NCBI GenBank assembly: GCA_942490985.1
Contig: CALNYW010000005.1
Coordinates: forward strand, 124,001-188,000
DNA from: Thiosocius sp942490985
GTDB lineage: Bacteria; Pseudomonadota; Gammaproteobacteria; Chromatiales; Chromatiaceae
DNA length: 64,000 bases
Reading direction: 5' to 3'
Shown: positions 1 through 9,998 of the stretch, one piece after another
Numbering within the stretch: the first letter of the stretch is position 1
Layout of the letters: each line of letters starts with the position of its first letter
Notes under the pieces: model-generated
The model's database searches: none
Seen by the model: only the letters and a program-made list of their open reading frames with translations
What the model was told of the DNA's origin: nothing
Translations under genes and position numbers: made by a program

Positions 1-1856
1 GAGCGGATCTCGACAGCTTGTTCGTCAGGCTCACTTACCATGAGCCCTATCGTGTCGTTCGAGGTGCTGTCGTTCGCTTCTATCGGTCCTTCGGCGCTGC
101 GGTCGCCTTCCCTTGCCTGGTCGGCGACTTCCGGTCCATTGGGTGATTCGTCAACAGTCGATGACAACGTCGCGAAGGGGGCCGTTACGCTCAGATCATT
201 GGCAATCGATCGATCGCTGAGCGATGAAGATGCGCTCGGTTTTTGCGCAGTCTGGGGTTGCGGGGGAGGAGGGCCGATGACCTGCCCGGTGGTTACATAC
301 CGCGCTGTCAAGATCGCCGCCTCAGCCGGTGGCTCAGGGGCAGGCTGCGTTAAATTTCCAGGTGCGTCGTCACGCTGCGTTTTCGAACCCTGAAACACTA
401 CGCCGACGGCAATAGACACCAGCGCTATGCTGGCAACCGCTACCAGCGCCCGTCGATTGCCGAAAACCACTTGCGCCAAACCGGTTATGTTCTGGCTCAG
501 TTTCCCCGAGGGGCGCTTTGGGATAATCGCTCGGAGCTGCTGTTGCGCCAACACCATCGTACGCGCGGTCGATTGGCCCAGCGTGGTGAACCGGTGTCTG
601 AACTGTTGCTTCGCCCAATGTCGAGCTGACGACCCTGACTGCCGGCCTACAGCCGCCAGTGATCGCACGTGGCGCGACACCCCAAGGCCCAGAGAGCGGA
701 CAGCTGACATGAAGGACGCTTGGCCGAAGTGGGCCTTTTGCTTCAGGGCTGAAACGCGTTTTACCCTGCCTGGAGGAAATGATGGCTGAACGACGCGTGT
801 CGAGACGCGCTCGATGCTTGGATTCACGGCAGTTGCGGCTGGACGACGAGCTGCCGGGTATCGCGAGCCGGGTACCGCCTGTGCCCTGCCCCCTGTGCGT
901 CGGACATCCAAGGCAGCGACTCCAGGCCGGACCAAACGTTTGGTGTCCGTCGATTCGAGCGGCACCAAGGCCAACTGAAAAATTTCATTTGCATCGGGTC
1001 GCCGCTTTGAGGCGGACGCTTTTGCTGGCCCCGTGAAAAGCTCCAAAAGTTCCTCACAGAAATCGTCAACGACTGTTTGCACGTCCAATTCGGTCAGTGC
1101 CCGCTTTTCTTCGGCGCAGGCATACAAGAAGAGCCGGCTGCAGATCTTGTTGACCTGACGCGGCAATCCACCGCTGTGCCGATGGATCGCCGCGACGGCG
1201 GGTCCGTCGATCGCCGGGGTACCCCGCCAATCCACGCCGGCAAGACGATATTCCAGGTAGGCCTTGGTCTCGGCCGGGCTCATGGGGCACAGCCGACAGC
1301 TAGCAATTACACGCTGCTGGATCTGTGCCATCCGCGGCGCACTCATCATCATTTCAAGCTCTTCATGTCCGAGCAGGAAAAGTTGCATGACGGGCTTTGA
1401 ATTCGACTGCAGATCGGTGAGCAGTCGCAGTGCTTCGAGCGCCTCAGACGACAGGGTATGCGCCTCGTCGACAATGACGAGGGCGCGCCGGTTGGAGTGC
1501 GCGAGGTCGATCAGAAATTCTTCGAGACGAAACGCCAGCAGAGCATCATCGAGCTGGTCGATCTCCAGACCGAATGCATGCGCAAGCTGACGATAAAGGG
1601 CCGTTGGATCTGCGCTATGTGCGACGAGACGCACGCTAAGCGTTCGGGCGTCATTGAGGTCTTTTAACAGCCGCTCGGCGAGGGTGGTCTTTCCCGACCC
1701 GGGTATCCCGGAAACAATGACGATACCCTCACCACGCTGAAGCGCATATTGCATGTATGACCACGCATGTGCGTGACTTGCGTGCAACAGGCATACATTG
1801 GGGTCCGGCAAGAGTCGGAATGGGTCGCCGCTGAGTTGATAGAAGTCTTCGTACAT
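1..1856 (-). CDS. ExeA/GspA-like AAA ATPase with a membrane anchor (partial, C-terminus outside the window)
   Basis: Reading from an ATG at 1856 the frame stays open to the window edge (about 618 residues). The N-terminal 260 residues form an ExeA/MshM-type AAA domain: MYEDFYQLSGDPFRL start, Walker A GIPGSGKT (about 50-57), Walker B LVIVDEAH (about 126-133), and the family-typical GGLPRQVNKIC segment. A basic, low-complexity linker follows, then one hydrophobic segment (about 468-490), then a Pro/Ser/Asp-rich stretch that should be periplasmic. ExeA proteins couple cytoplasmic ATP hydrolysis to envelope assembly such as secretin or pilus placement. I infer a related role, but no peptidoglycan-binding domain is visible before the sequence ends. 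It is read in the same direction as the S41 peptidase upstream, across a 256-bp gap. Confidence 0.85.
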   Translation of the reverse strand, partial: MYEDFYQLSGDPFRLLPDPNVCLLHASHAHAWSYMQYALQRGEGIVIVSGIPGSGKTTLAERLLKDLNDARTLSVRLVAHSADPTALYRQLAHAFGLEIDQLDDALLAFRLEEFLIDLAHSNRRALVIVDEAHTLSSEALEALRLLTDLQSNSKPVMQLFLLGHEELEMMMSAPRMAQIQQRVIASCRLCPMSPAETKAYLEYRLAGVDWRGTPAIDGPAVAAIHRHSGGLPRQVNKICSRLFLYACAEEKRALTELDVQTVVDDFCEELLELFTGPAKASASKRRPDANEIFQLALVPLESTDTKRLVRPGVAALDVRRTGGRAQAVPGSRYPAARRPAATAVNPSIERVSTRVVQPSFPPGRVKRVSALKQKAHFGQASFMSAVRSLGLGVSRHVRSLAAVGRQSGSSARHWAKQQFRHRFTTLGQSTARTMVLAQQQLRAIIPKRPSGKLSQNITGLAQVVFGNRRALVAVASIALVSIAVGVVFQGSKTQRDDAPGNLTQPAPEPPAEAAILTARYVTTGQVIGPPPPQPQTAQKPSASSSLSDRSIANDLSVTAPFATLSSTVDESPNGPEVADQAREGDRSAEGPIEANDSTSNDTIGLMVSEPDEQAVEIR

Positions 1857-2112
1857 ACTATCGATCCAATGGGGTCGCCCCTTCGATTTTCACTGGTGCG
1901 ATGGCATGGTCGATCGAACCGATGTGCATACCCTCCCTCAATAGTAGCGTATACAAAATTGATTTGATTTATCGAAGAGGCGGGCGTGCATGTCTTTTGG
2001 GCATCAATGGGGTCAATTGAACCTGACCGCTTGGCTCCTCCACAGTGCTTTTTGCCGGCCCAGGAACCCGGACGGTTGCACTGGTGTTGTTCTTATCAGG
2101 GCCAGAGCGGGC

Positions 2113-4125
2113 TTAGTTATTGTCCATGCTTGTTCGTCTGTCCTTCACCCACTCAATTGCCTTGTCGAGAACAACATCTGATTCACCAATAAAATCTGTG
2201 GCGTCCGCGGAGACAGGGATTTCGACAGCGATACCGTTTCCGTCAAATAGCTTTCCGTTGGACCGGAAAGAGGCCATTGACGATAGCTTGACTTCGAGAC
2301 CGGAATTTGGGAGCTGGAATCTCTGAGTTGCCCCGCTGCCGCCACTACTCGCCTGGCCAATCAGCGCGACTTGGGGAAGTTCGCCGAAAGCACTGAGGAA
2401 GCCGTCGGTTGCGCTGAAAGAGGCAGCGTTCGAGAGCACAGCAACTGGTTTTGAATAGTAGTACTGCCTTGGATCGGAAGTGCGATCCAGAAGCATGAAA
2501 TGCCACTCACTGAAAAGCCCCTCGGGAGGCGTCCATTCGGGCGTGAAGATGCTCAGCGCATTAAGTATTGCTTGGCGTTGCCGGGCATCCCATCCCGCAT
2601 AGCTGAGTCTGTAGGTGGGCCGATAATGAAGATGATCGGTTTCGAATCGCGAGCTGAGGCGATAAGCGGCGATATTGGATACATAGGGTGACGCGCCCTC
2701 CGGCAAGAAGTAGCCATAGAGGGCCCGCAAGATATCGTAGGATCCCCCGCGGTTGTCCCGGACATCGATGATCAATCCGTTGGAGTTGCGAAAGTCTTCC
2801 ATGGCGGCGAGCACATCATCGACGCCTGAGTCGCTCATACGCCGAATGCGGAGATAGCCAATATTCCCACCGAGAACGGCACTTTTGCGAAGCGGCAGTC
2901 TGGCCCTGGACTCCCGCTCGGGGAGGGTGTCCAGCACTTTGGTGGCGTCGCGTCTCCCATCAAACGACTTCAGGGTCAAACGGACCTGCGGCAGGTTTGG
3001 AAGGCCAAGCTCTGCGCGCAGTCGGTCGATCGAACGCAGCTCGAGCAGGGATTCATATCGAATCATCTGCGGGGAGCCGTGTGATACGAGTTTGGCGGCG
3101 GTGTCGAGCCAGACAGACAGTGGCTGGCCATCGATGCCGGCGAGTACCGGATGCAGGTGGTCGAGAAACCCACTTTGATCCGGGGCGAGGGCCACAACTC
3201 CCTGTTTCGAGTCTGCCACGATTATCGGCAGAAACCGGTGATTTGGATCTATATCAACAGGAGTTACCTCCGCGTGCGCATCGCCGATCGCTGCGATTAT
3301 CTTCCGCAGATGGGAGTTGAATCTGGCGGTCTCGATCGCAGGGGGTATGGTCGCGCGAAGGGACCCGAAGGCTTTCTTGTAATCGAACAGATCTCTTCGC
3401 AGGTAGGACGACTGGTCTTGCATGCGCGTTTCGAGATAGTGAAGGTCCTCCAGGGCCTGTTGGCGTGTAAGCACCAACGGAATACCGGGATGTTCAACTT
3501 CGGAAGAGGTAAGTACGGGATCAAGGGTGAAGTCGCTGCTCTTTAAGCTTCGGTTGAATCCGTGTACGGCCAGGACATTCCACCCGTCTTTGATCAGCGT
3601 CTCGGCGTTGGCGATAGTAAACAACTCGAAATCTTCCGCTTCGTGGTCCTGCACCGACACGCTTCCAAACCGCTGTGTCACTCCAGCCCTGGCGAATTCG
3701 ATTCCATTCAAATAGGCGACGAAACCATCGTCGTATCGTATGTATAGGAAAAGCTCGGAAAGAGACGCGGCATCGACAACAAGGAACCGATGTCGAATCT
3801 GCAGATAGGGCAGGCGTCCCCGCATGGCTTCCAGAACAGTCGAATCGTCATCGTCCCCATAGCCAAAACCGGCAGGGCCGCTGGGCCAGGCGGAATCATC
3901 AAAACCGGTTGTGGTCCAGCCATTGCCAGTGAGGGAATCGGATGCGTGATACGTCCAATCTGAATGCGGTGGAATCAGAAATCTGCCCATGGCATTCGGC
4001 GCATAGATCGCTGCTAGAAAGAACAATGACCCGAGTATGACAAATAACTGCTTGCCCCAAACCCCGCGCGAGAAAGACGTCGGCCAGTCAAGGGCACCTG
4101 GCCCTGGTTGCTCATGTCCGCTCAT
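2113..4125 (-). CDS. Membrane-anchored S41-family serine peptidase
   Basis: 670 residues. An N-terminal hydrophobic segment (about 26-46) should anchor it in the inner membrane with the rest outside. Residues about 55-200 look like a beta-sandwich domain (WTYHASDSLTGNGW..., FGYGDDDDSTVL), of the kind found beside secreted hydrolases. The C-terminal half is a peptidase S41 (tail-specific protease/IRBP) domain: GLIIDVRDNRGGSYD and the nucleophile region SNAASFSATDGF (about 565-576). The FGKG-type lysine motif of the CtpA/Prc branch is absent. The equivalent stretch reads IGQASSGGSGATQRF, as in the lysine-less S41 branch, so the exact catalytic mechanism is uncertain. No partner gene is evident; glpK ends 120 bp further along in the same direction. 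Confidence 0.85.
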   Translation of the reverse strand: MSGHEQPGPGALDWPTSFSRGVWGKQLFVILGSLFFLAAIYAPNAMGRFLIPPHSDWTYHASDSLTGNGWTTTGFDDSAWPSGPAGFGYGDDDDSTVLEAMRGRLPYLQIRHRFLVVDAASLSELFLYIRYDDGFVAYLNGIEFARAGVTQRFGSVSVQDHEAEDFELFTIANAETLIKDGWNVLAVHGFNRSLKSSDFTLDPVLTSSEVEHPGIPLVLTRQQALEDLHYLETRMQDQSSYLRRDLFDYKKAFGSLRATIPPAIETARFNSHLRKIIAAIGDAHAEVTPVDIDPNHRFLPIIVADSKQGVVALAPDQSGFLDHLHPVLAGIDGQPLSVWLDTAAKLVSHGSPQMIRYESLLELRSIDRLRAELGLPNLPQVRLTLKSFDGRRDATKVLDTLPERESRARLPLRKSAVLGGNIGYLRIRRMSDSGVDDVLAAMEDFRNSNGLIIDVRDNRGGSYDILRALYGYFLPEGASPYVSNIAAYRLSSRFETDHLHYRPTYRLSYAGWDARQRQAILNALSIFTPEWTPPEGLFSEWHFMLLDRTSDPRQYYYSKPVAVLSNAASFSATDGFLSAFGELPQVALIGQASSGGSGATQRFQLPNSGLEVKLSSMASFRSNGKLFDGNGIAVEIPVSADATDFIGESDVVLDKAIEWVKDRRTSMDNN

Positions 4126-4245
4126 AGAATCAAACGAATCCGCCTGTGGTCGACTGGGGCGACTTGCAGGCTGGGTGAATTCTTGAGTTGGGCACCTGAA
4201 TAAAAGGCAAATGAGCCACTCAGTTATCCGTCAACCGATCGCTGG

Positions 4246-5730
4246 TCAGCTCAGCGTGCGCCGCACCGCGTCGCGCCAGCCAGCGATCAGTCGCTCACGG
4301 GTCTCTGTTGACATGTCCGGATCGAAGCGCGCATCCAGAGCCCAGGCCGATGCGAATTCTTGCTCTTCTGGCCATACGCCTTGGTGCATGCCAGCCAACC
4401 AGGCGGCACCCAGCGCGGTTGTTTCCAACACTTTCGGGCGGTGTACCGAGCGGTTGAGAATGTCGGCGAGGCGTTGCAGCGTCCAGTCCGACGCGACCAT
4501 ACCGCCATCGACGCGTAAAGGCGCATGGGATGAGCCGGCGACGTCAGACTCCATGGCCTCGAGAAGATCCAGGGTCTGGTAGCAGACGGATTCGAGCGTG
4601 GCCCTGGCGAACTCATTTGGCCCTGTAGCGCGCGTAATCCCGTAGATTGCCCCGCGCGCATCGGCGTCCCAATGCGGCGCGCCAAGACCGACGAATGCCG
4701 GCACAAGGTAGACGCTTTGCTTGGGATCGGCCTGGTCTGCCATCGGGCCGGTTTGTGCTGCATTGTCGATGATGCCGATACCGTCTCGCAGCCATTGCAC
4801 AGCCGCACCGGCGACGAAGATCGATCCCTCAAGGGCGTAGGTGGTCTTGCCCCGCAGCCGGTAGCCGATAGTGCTGATCAAGCGGTTCTGAGAGCGCACC
4901 AGCTGAGCGCCGGTATTCAGGACAGCGAAACAACCGGTTCCATAGGTCGATTTGATTGCCCCCTGCTCGAAACAGGCCTGACCAATCAGCGCCGCCTGTT
5001 GATCGCCGGCGATACCAAGGATCGGGATCGCGCCGCCGAACAACGCCGGGGCTGTCTCGCCGTAATCCGCAGCACTGTCCTTTACTTCGGGCAGCAGCGC
5101 GGCGGGCACATCGAGGATGCGCAGCAGTTCGTCGTCCCAGGCGTTATCGCGGATGTTATACAACAGCGTCCGCGAGGCGTTGGTCGCATCGGTCGCGTGG
5201 ACCCTGCCGCCGGTCAGCCGCCACAGCAGGAAAGAATCTACGGTGCCAAAGGCCAGCTTACCCGCCTCCGCCTTCTCGCGCGCGCCCGGCACGTTGTCGA
5301 GCAGCCAGGCCACTTTGGTGCCGCAGAAATAGGGGTCGAGGAGTAACCCGGTCTTTTCACTGAACGTCGCATCCAGACCATCGGCCTTCAGCGCATCAAC
5401 GTGCGACGCAGTGCGCCGGTCCTGCCAAACGATCGCGCGGTGGATCGGCTTACCTGTCTCGCGGTCCCAGATCAGCGTGGTCTCGCGCTGGTTGGTCATG
5501 CCGATCGCTGCGATATCGCTGGCGGATACGTTGGCGCGATCCATGGCCTCGCGCACTGTCGCTACCGTGGTATCCCAGATGTCCTCCGGATCATGCTCGA
5601 CCCAGCCCGAATCGGGGAAATGTTGTGGGAATTCCTGCTGCCCGGTGCCGACGTTACGGAAAGCCGTGTCGAATACGATGGCTCGCGAACTGGTGGTCCC
5701 CTGATCGATGGCGATGATGAAGTCTTTCAT
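4246..5730 (-). CDS. glpK: Glycerol kinase
   Basis: 494 residues from the ATG at 5730. ATP-dependent phosphorylation of glycerol to sn-glycerol 3-phosphate in the cytoplasm, trapping the sugar alcohol brought in by the ABC importer encoded upstream. FGGY-family hallmarks are intact: IDQGTTSSRAIVFD near the N-terminus, TNQRETT, WQDRRT, GIAGDQQAALIGQ, and the C-terminal LRVDGGMV. The longer in-frame start at 5763 would overlap the end of the DUF2160 gene (stop at 5748) and adds residues foreign to the family, so the internal ATG, 17 bp after that stop, is preferred. It is the last gene of the leftward glycerol-uptake operon. Confidence 0.97.
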   Translation of the reverse strand: MKDFIIAIDQGTTSSRAIVFDTAFRNVGTGQQEFPQHFPDSGWVEHDPEDIWDTTVATVREAMDRANVSASDIAAIGMTNQRETTLIWDRETGKPIHRAIVWQDRRTASHVDALKADGLDATFSEKTGLLLDPYFCGTKVAWLLDNVPGAREKAEAGKLAFGTVDSFLLWRLTGGRVHATDATNASRTLLYNIRDNAWDDELLRILDVPAALLPEVKDSAADYGETAPALFGGAIPILGIAGDQQAALIGQACFEQGAIKSTYGTGCFAVLNTGAQLVRSQNRLISTIGYRLRGKTTYALEGSIFVAGAAVQWLRDGIGIIDNAAQTGPMADQADPKQSVYLVPAFVGLGAPHWDADARGAIYGITRATGPNEFARATLESVCYQTLDLLEAMESDVAGSSHAPLRVDGGMVASDWTLQRLADILNRSVHRPKVLETTALGAAWLAGMHQGVWPEEQEFASAWALDARFDPDMSTETRERLIAGWRDAVRRTLS

Positions 5731-5747
5731 GACGAACCCGCTTGTTG

Positions 5748-6031
5748 TCAGACCCAGGTCCATATGGCCGCCACCAGGACCAGTGAGATGACGATCGCCC
5801 AGGTCAATGGCATGCCGAAGAAGAACAGCCAGATTATGTGCACGTAGGCGGCACTGAGCAGCGAGATAAACAGCCGGTCACCGCGGGTTGTGCGCAGGCC
5901 GAGGATACCGTCTCGGGCGTTGCCGCCGGGATTGCGGATCTCGAGAACAGTCATCAGGATCAATAGCGACGCGATGCCGCCGAAGAACGCGGCAGTCTGC
6001 CAGGTCCATGCCATCCAGGTCAGGCCCATTG

Positions 6032-6035
<4 letters not shown>
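5748..6035 (-). CDS. DUF2160 small membrane protein of the glycerol ABC transporter operon
   Basis: 95 residues with about three hydrophobic segments (TAAFFGGIASLLILMTV, YVHIIWLFFFGMPL, AIVISLVLVAAIW). It matches the DUF2160 family, which occupies the same place in the rhizobial-type glycerol transporter operon glpSTPQUV. Its molecular role is not known. The GTG at 6035 overlaps the glpQ stop as GTGA, suggesting translational coupling; an ATG at 6029 is the alternative start. It lies between glpQ and glpK, so a role in assembling or tuning the importer is an inference. Confidence 0.88.
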
Positions 6036-6843
<808 letters not shown>

Positions 6844-6844
<1 letters not shown>

Positions 6845-7710
6845 CAGTCGTTGTCTCCGCGTGTCATCACCGTGTAGAAGATCCACGAGAACAGCAGGAT
6901 GATCAGGAAATAGATCAGGCTCATTGCCGCCGCCGGGCCGAGGTCGAACTGACCCAGCGCGATCTTGACCAGGTCGAGTGAAAGCAGCGTCGTCGAGTTT
7001 CCAGGCCCACCGCCGGTCAACACAAACGGCTCAGTGTAGATGTTGAAACTGTCCATAAAGCGCAGCAGCACCGCGATGGTCAGGACGTGCTTGAGCTTGG
7101 GCAACTGGATATAGCGGAACACCGCCCAGGCGCTCGCGCCGTCGATACGTGCGGCCTGGTAATAGGCATCGGGTATCGAACTGAGGCCCGCATAAGACAG
7201 CAACACGACCAACGAGGTCCAGTGCCAGACATCCATCGCAATCAGCGTCGCCCATGCCGAGAACGGCTGACGAGTGAAGTTGTAGTCGAAGCCCATGCTG
7301 TTGAGCGTCTTGCCGAGCAGGCCAATTTCGGGAAGCGCGAAAATATTCCACATCGCACCGACCACGTTCCACGGGATCAGCAGTGGCATCGCCATCAGTA
7401 CCAGGCAGACCGAGGCCCAGAAGCCCTTGCGCGGCATCGCCAGTGCAATGGCTACGCCGAGCGGGATCTCGATAGCCAGAATGATGAACGTGAATTGCAG
7501 CTGGCGCAGCAGAGAAGCGTGAAAGCGCTCAGACGTCAGCACCTCTTCGAACCATTTCATGCCTTCGAAGAAGAACAGGTTGTCGCCGAAGGTCTCCTGC
7601 ACCGAGTAATTGACGACCGTCATCAACGGGATCACGGCGTTGAACGCGACCAGGATCACGACCGGCGCAACCAGCAGCCAGGCCTTCTGGTTTACGGTTT
7701 TCGTGCTCAT
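6844..7710 (-). CDS. glpP: Glycerol ABC transporter permease GlpP (MalF/UgpA type)
   Basis: About 288 residues, inner membrane. It opens with a hydrophobic helix (AWLLVAPVVILVAFNAVIPL) and carries six predicted membrane segments with the permease loop YYQAARIDGASAWAVFRYIQLP. It pairs with GlpQ. A GTG at 7713 directly precedes the ATG at 7710; both give nearly the same protein and lie 8-11 bp after the glpT stop. The tight spacing throughout supports one transcript from glpV to glpK. Confidence 0.93.
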
Positions 7711-7721
7711 CACTCAGCCCC

Positions 7722-8801
7722 TCATCCCGCGATCCAGCTGTTGGCATAAATCCAGGTACGCGCCGAATCGAAGCGCACCGCCGCCCTGCCCTCTGGGATC
7801 GGTCGCCCTTCGGCGACCAGGGCTCGCACCTTGTGACCGGCGAAATCCGTCTCTACGATCCGATGGCGCCCGGTATCGCGAACGCTGATGACGTCGACCG
7901 GCAACGCATCTACACTGCCCGGTTCGACGAAGCTGACAAACTCCGGTCGCACGCCGAGTTCGAGCCGGCTGCCGAGGTCTGTCGTCGCAGGTGGTTTATC
8001 GATCGAGACAGGGTGCCCGGAGACGATCGCGCCGCCGTCGCCCAGTTCACAGGGCATCACGTTCATACCCGGCGAACCTATGAAGTGACCGACGAAGGTG
8101 TGCTGCGGCTGCTCAAACAGCTCGACGGGCGTGCCCTGTTGTACGACGAGACCATCGTGCATGACCACGACCTTGTCGGCGAAGGTCAGCGCCTCGGTCT
8201 GATCATGCGTCACGTAGATCATGGTCGTACCGATCCGCTGGTGCAGTTCCTTGAGCTTCGAGCGCAACTTCCATTTTAGGTGCGGATCGATCACGGTTAG
8301 CGGCTCGTCGAACATCACGACATTGACGTCTTCACGTACCAGGCCACGGCCGAGCGATATCTTCTGTTTACCGTCTGCGGTCAACCCGGCGGCCTTCTTG
8401 TTCAGCATCTCCGTCAGGTCGGTCATTGCGGCAATCGCACGCACGCGCTTGTCGACCTGCTTCTCGGGCACACCACGGTTGCGCAACGGAAAGGCCAGGT
8501 TGTTGTACACGGTCATCGTGTCGTACACGACCGGGAACTGGAAGACCTGGGCGATCTGACGTTCTTCAGGCGACTTGTCGTTAACCCTCTCGCCGTCGAA
8601 CAGGATGCTGCCTTCGGACGGGGTCAGCAGGCCGGAAATGATGTTGAGTAGGGTCGATTTGCCACAACCTGACGGGCCCAGCAGGGCATACGCGCCGCCG
8701 TCGTCCCACACGAGGTCGACCTGCTTGAGCGCGTAGTCGTCATCCTCCTGCGGATTGGACAGATAACTGTGGCGCAGATGCTGGAGGTCGATTCTAGCCA
8801 T
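7722..8801 (-). CDS. glpT: Glycerol ABC transporter ATPase GlpT (signature motif degenerate)
   Basis: 359 residues, cytoplasmic face. Walker A is standard (GPSGCGKST), Walker B reads VVMFDEP and the switch histidine is present (VTHDQTEA). The ABC signature LSGGQ is replaced by LTADGKQK. A C-terminal beta domain of the MalK/UgpC TOBE type follows. The partner GlpS shows the opposite pattern (good LSGGQ, altered Walker A and H-loop), so the pair should have one canonical and one degenerate ATP site. It overlaps the glpS end by 8 bp. Confidence 0.93.
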   Translation of the reverse strand: MARIDLQHLRHSYLSNPQEDDDYALKQVDLVWDDGGAYALLGPSGCGKSTLLNIISGLLTPSEGSILFDGERVNDKSPEERQIAQVFQFPVVYDTMTVYNNLAFPLRNRGVPEKQVDKRVRAIAAMTDLTEMLNKKAAGLTADGKQKISLGRGLVREDVNVVMFDEPLTVIDPHLKWKLRSKLKELHQRIGTTMIYVTHDQTEALTFADKVVVMHDGLVVQQGTPVELFEQPQHTFVGHFIGSPGMNVMPCELGDGGAIVSGHPVSIDKPPATTDLGSRLELGVRPEFVSFVEPGSVDALPVDVISVRDTGRHRIVETDFAGHKVRALVAEGRPIPEGRAAVRFDSARTWIYANSWIAG

Positions 8802-9885
8802 TCAGCACACTATCCCCCATTGCGGCAACCAGGTCGCCCTCGGGCGAAAACAGCATGGAATGGTCGATATCGACATGGAAACGGGCGGTCTGTCCGACGT
8901 CAAAGGCATGGACGCCTTGCGCCAGCGAGACCCAGGGCTGGCCGTGCAAGTCGAAGTGTACCGTCGACTCTGAGCCCGAGATCTCGGCGACGTGCACGGT
9001 ACCTTCAACCACAGCACCGTCTTTACCATCGAGGGCGGGACGAACATGGTGCGGGCGTACGGCGAATTCATAGGGGCCGTCGCTCAACGAGCGATTGACA
9101 CCTTCGGCGGCCCAGCTGGTACCGTCTGCCAGTTCAAAGCGATCGCCATGCTTGGTCACCGAGATCATGTTGATCGGCGGATCGGAGAACACCCTGGCCG
9201 TAGTCTTGTCGACCGGGTGACGGTAGATCTGTCCGGTGGGTCCAAATTGCGTGATTCGACCTTCATGCATCGCCGCCGTGTGCCCGCCCAACAACAGCGC
9301 TTCGGACGGCTCGGTCGTGGCATAGACGACGGTGCGTTCGCGCCCAGCGAACAACCGCGGCAACTCTTCGCGCAATTCCTCGCGCAACTTGTAGTCGAGA
9401 TTGGCTAGCGGTTCGTCGAGCAGCACGAGATCGGAGTCCTTGACGAGCGCCCTGGCCATCGCACAGCGTTGTTGCTGGCCGCCAGAAAGCTCGCTGGGCC
9501 TGCGTTTCAGGAAAGGATCGAGGCGCAACAACTCGGCAACCTCTTGCACGCGTTGCTTGATTTCGGCACGACTGAGCTTTGCGAGTTTCAGCGGTGACGC
9601 GATGTTGTTGAACACGTTCATGTTCGGGTAGTTGATGAACTGTTGGTACACCATCGCCACATTGCGTTGTTGTACCGGGACACCGGTCACGTTCTTGCCG
9701 TTGAACCACACTTCGCCACTGGTCGGCTGAACCAGCCCGGCCATCAGGCGCATCAACGATGTCTTGCCGGCCAACGTCGTACCCAACAGCACGTTGAAAC
9801 CGTCCGGTGCGAGTTCGACCGTGGTGTCGTAGATGTGTGTCTGTCCATCCACACGCAGAACTGCGTTTTTCAATGCCAGGGTCAT
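8794..9885 (-). CDS. glpS: Glycerol ABC transporter ATPase GlpS (H-loop histidine missing)
   Basis: 363 residues. An ABC ATPase with a proper signature (LSGGQQQRCAMARAL) and Walker B (LVLLDEP). The P-loop is unusual (GTTLAGKT, about 35-42) and the H-loop reads YATTEPSEA where VTHDQxEA is expected, so the switch histidine is lost. The C-terminal TOBE-type region resembles MalK/UgpC. Together with GlpT it should form an asymmetric motor for glycerol import. The start ATG at 9885 follows a 113-bp gap after glpV that contains a strong stem-loop. Confidence 0.93.
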   Translation of the reverse strand: MTLALKNAVLRVDGQTHIYDTTVELAPDGFNVLLGTTLAGKTSLMRLMAGLVQPTSGEVWFNGKNVTGVPVQQRNVAMVYQQFINYPNMNVFNNIASPLKLAKLSRAEIKQRVQEVAELLRLDPFLKRRPSELSGGQQQRCAMARALVKDSDLVLLDEPLANLDYKLREELREELPRLFAGRERTVVYATTEPSEALLLGGHTAAMHEGRITQFGPTGQIYRHPVDKTTARVFSDPPINMISVTKHGDRFELADGTSWAAEGVNRSLSDGPYEFAVRPHHVRPALDGKDGAVVEGTVHVAEISGSESTVHFDLHGQPWVSLAQGVHAFDVGQTARFHVDIDHSMLFSPEGDLVAAMGDSVLNG

Positions 9886-9957
9886 GCAGGGCTTACCGGG
9901 TCGCCGTTGCCAGGGTGCTCATGGCCCGCGGGCCGAAGATTCGATTGAAGGTAGCGA

Positions 9958-9979
9958 CCGGGCGCCACCCGGCGCCCGG
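9958..9979 (-). promoter_or_regulatory. GC-rich intercistronic stem-loop between glpV and glpS
   Basis: A perfect 9-bp inverted repeat, CCGGGCGCC / GGCGCCCGG, around the tetraloop ACCC. No run of U follows it in the transcribed (minus) direction, so it is not a simple intrinsic terminator. Hairpins after a binding-protein gene commonly stabilise the upstream mRNA and raise the binding protein over the membrane parts. I infer that role here. Confidence 0.7.
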
Positions 9980-9998
9980 CGAGTGTCACGCTGGATTC

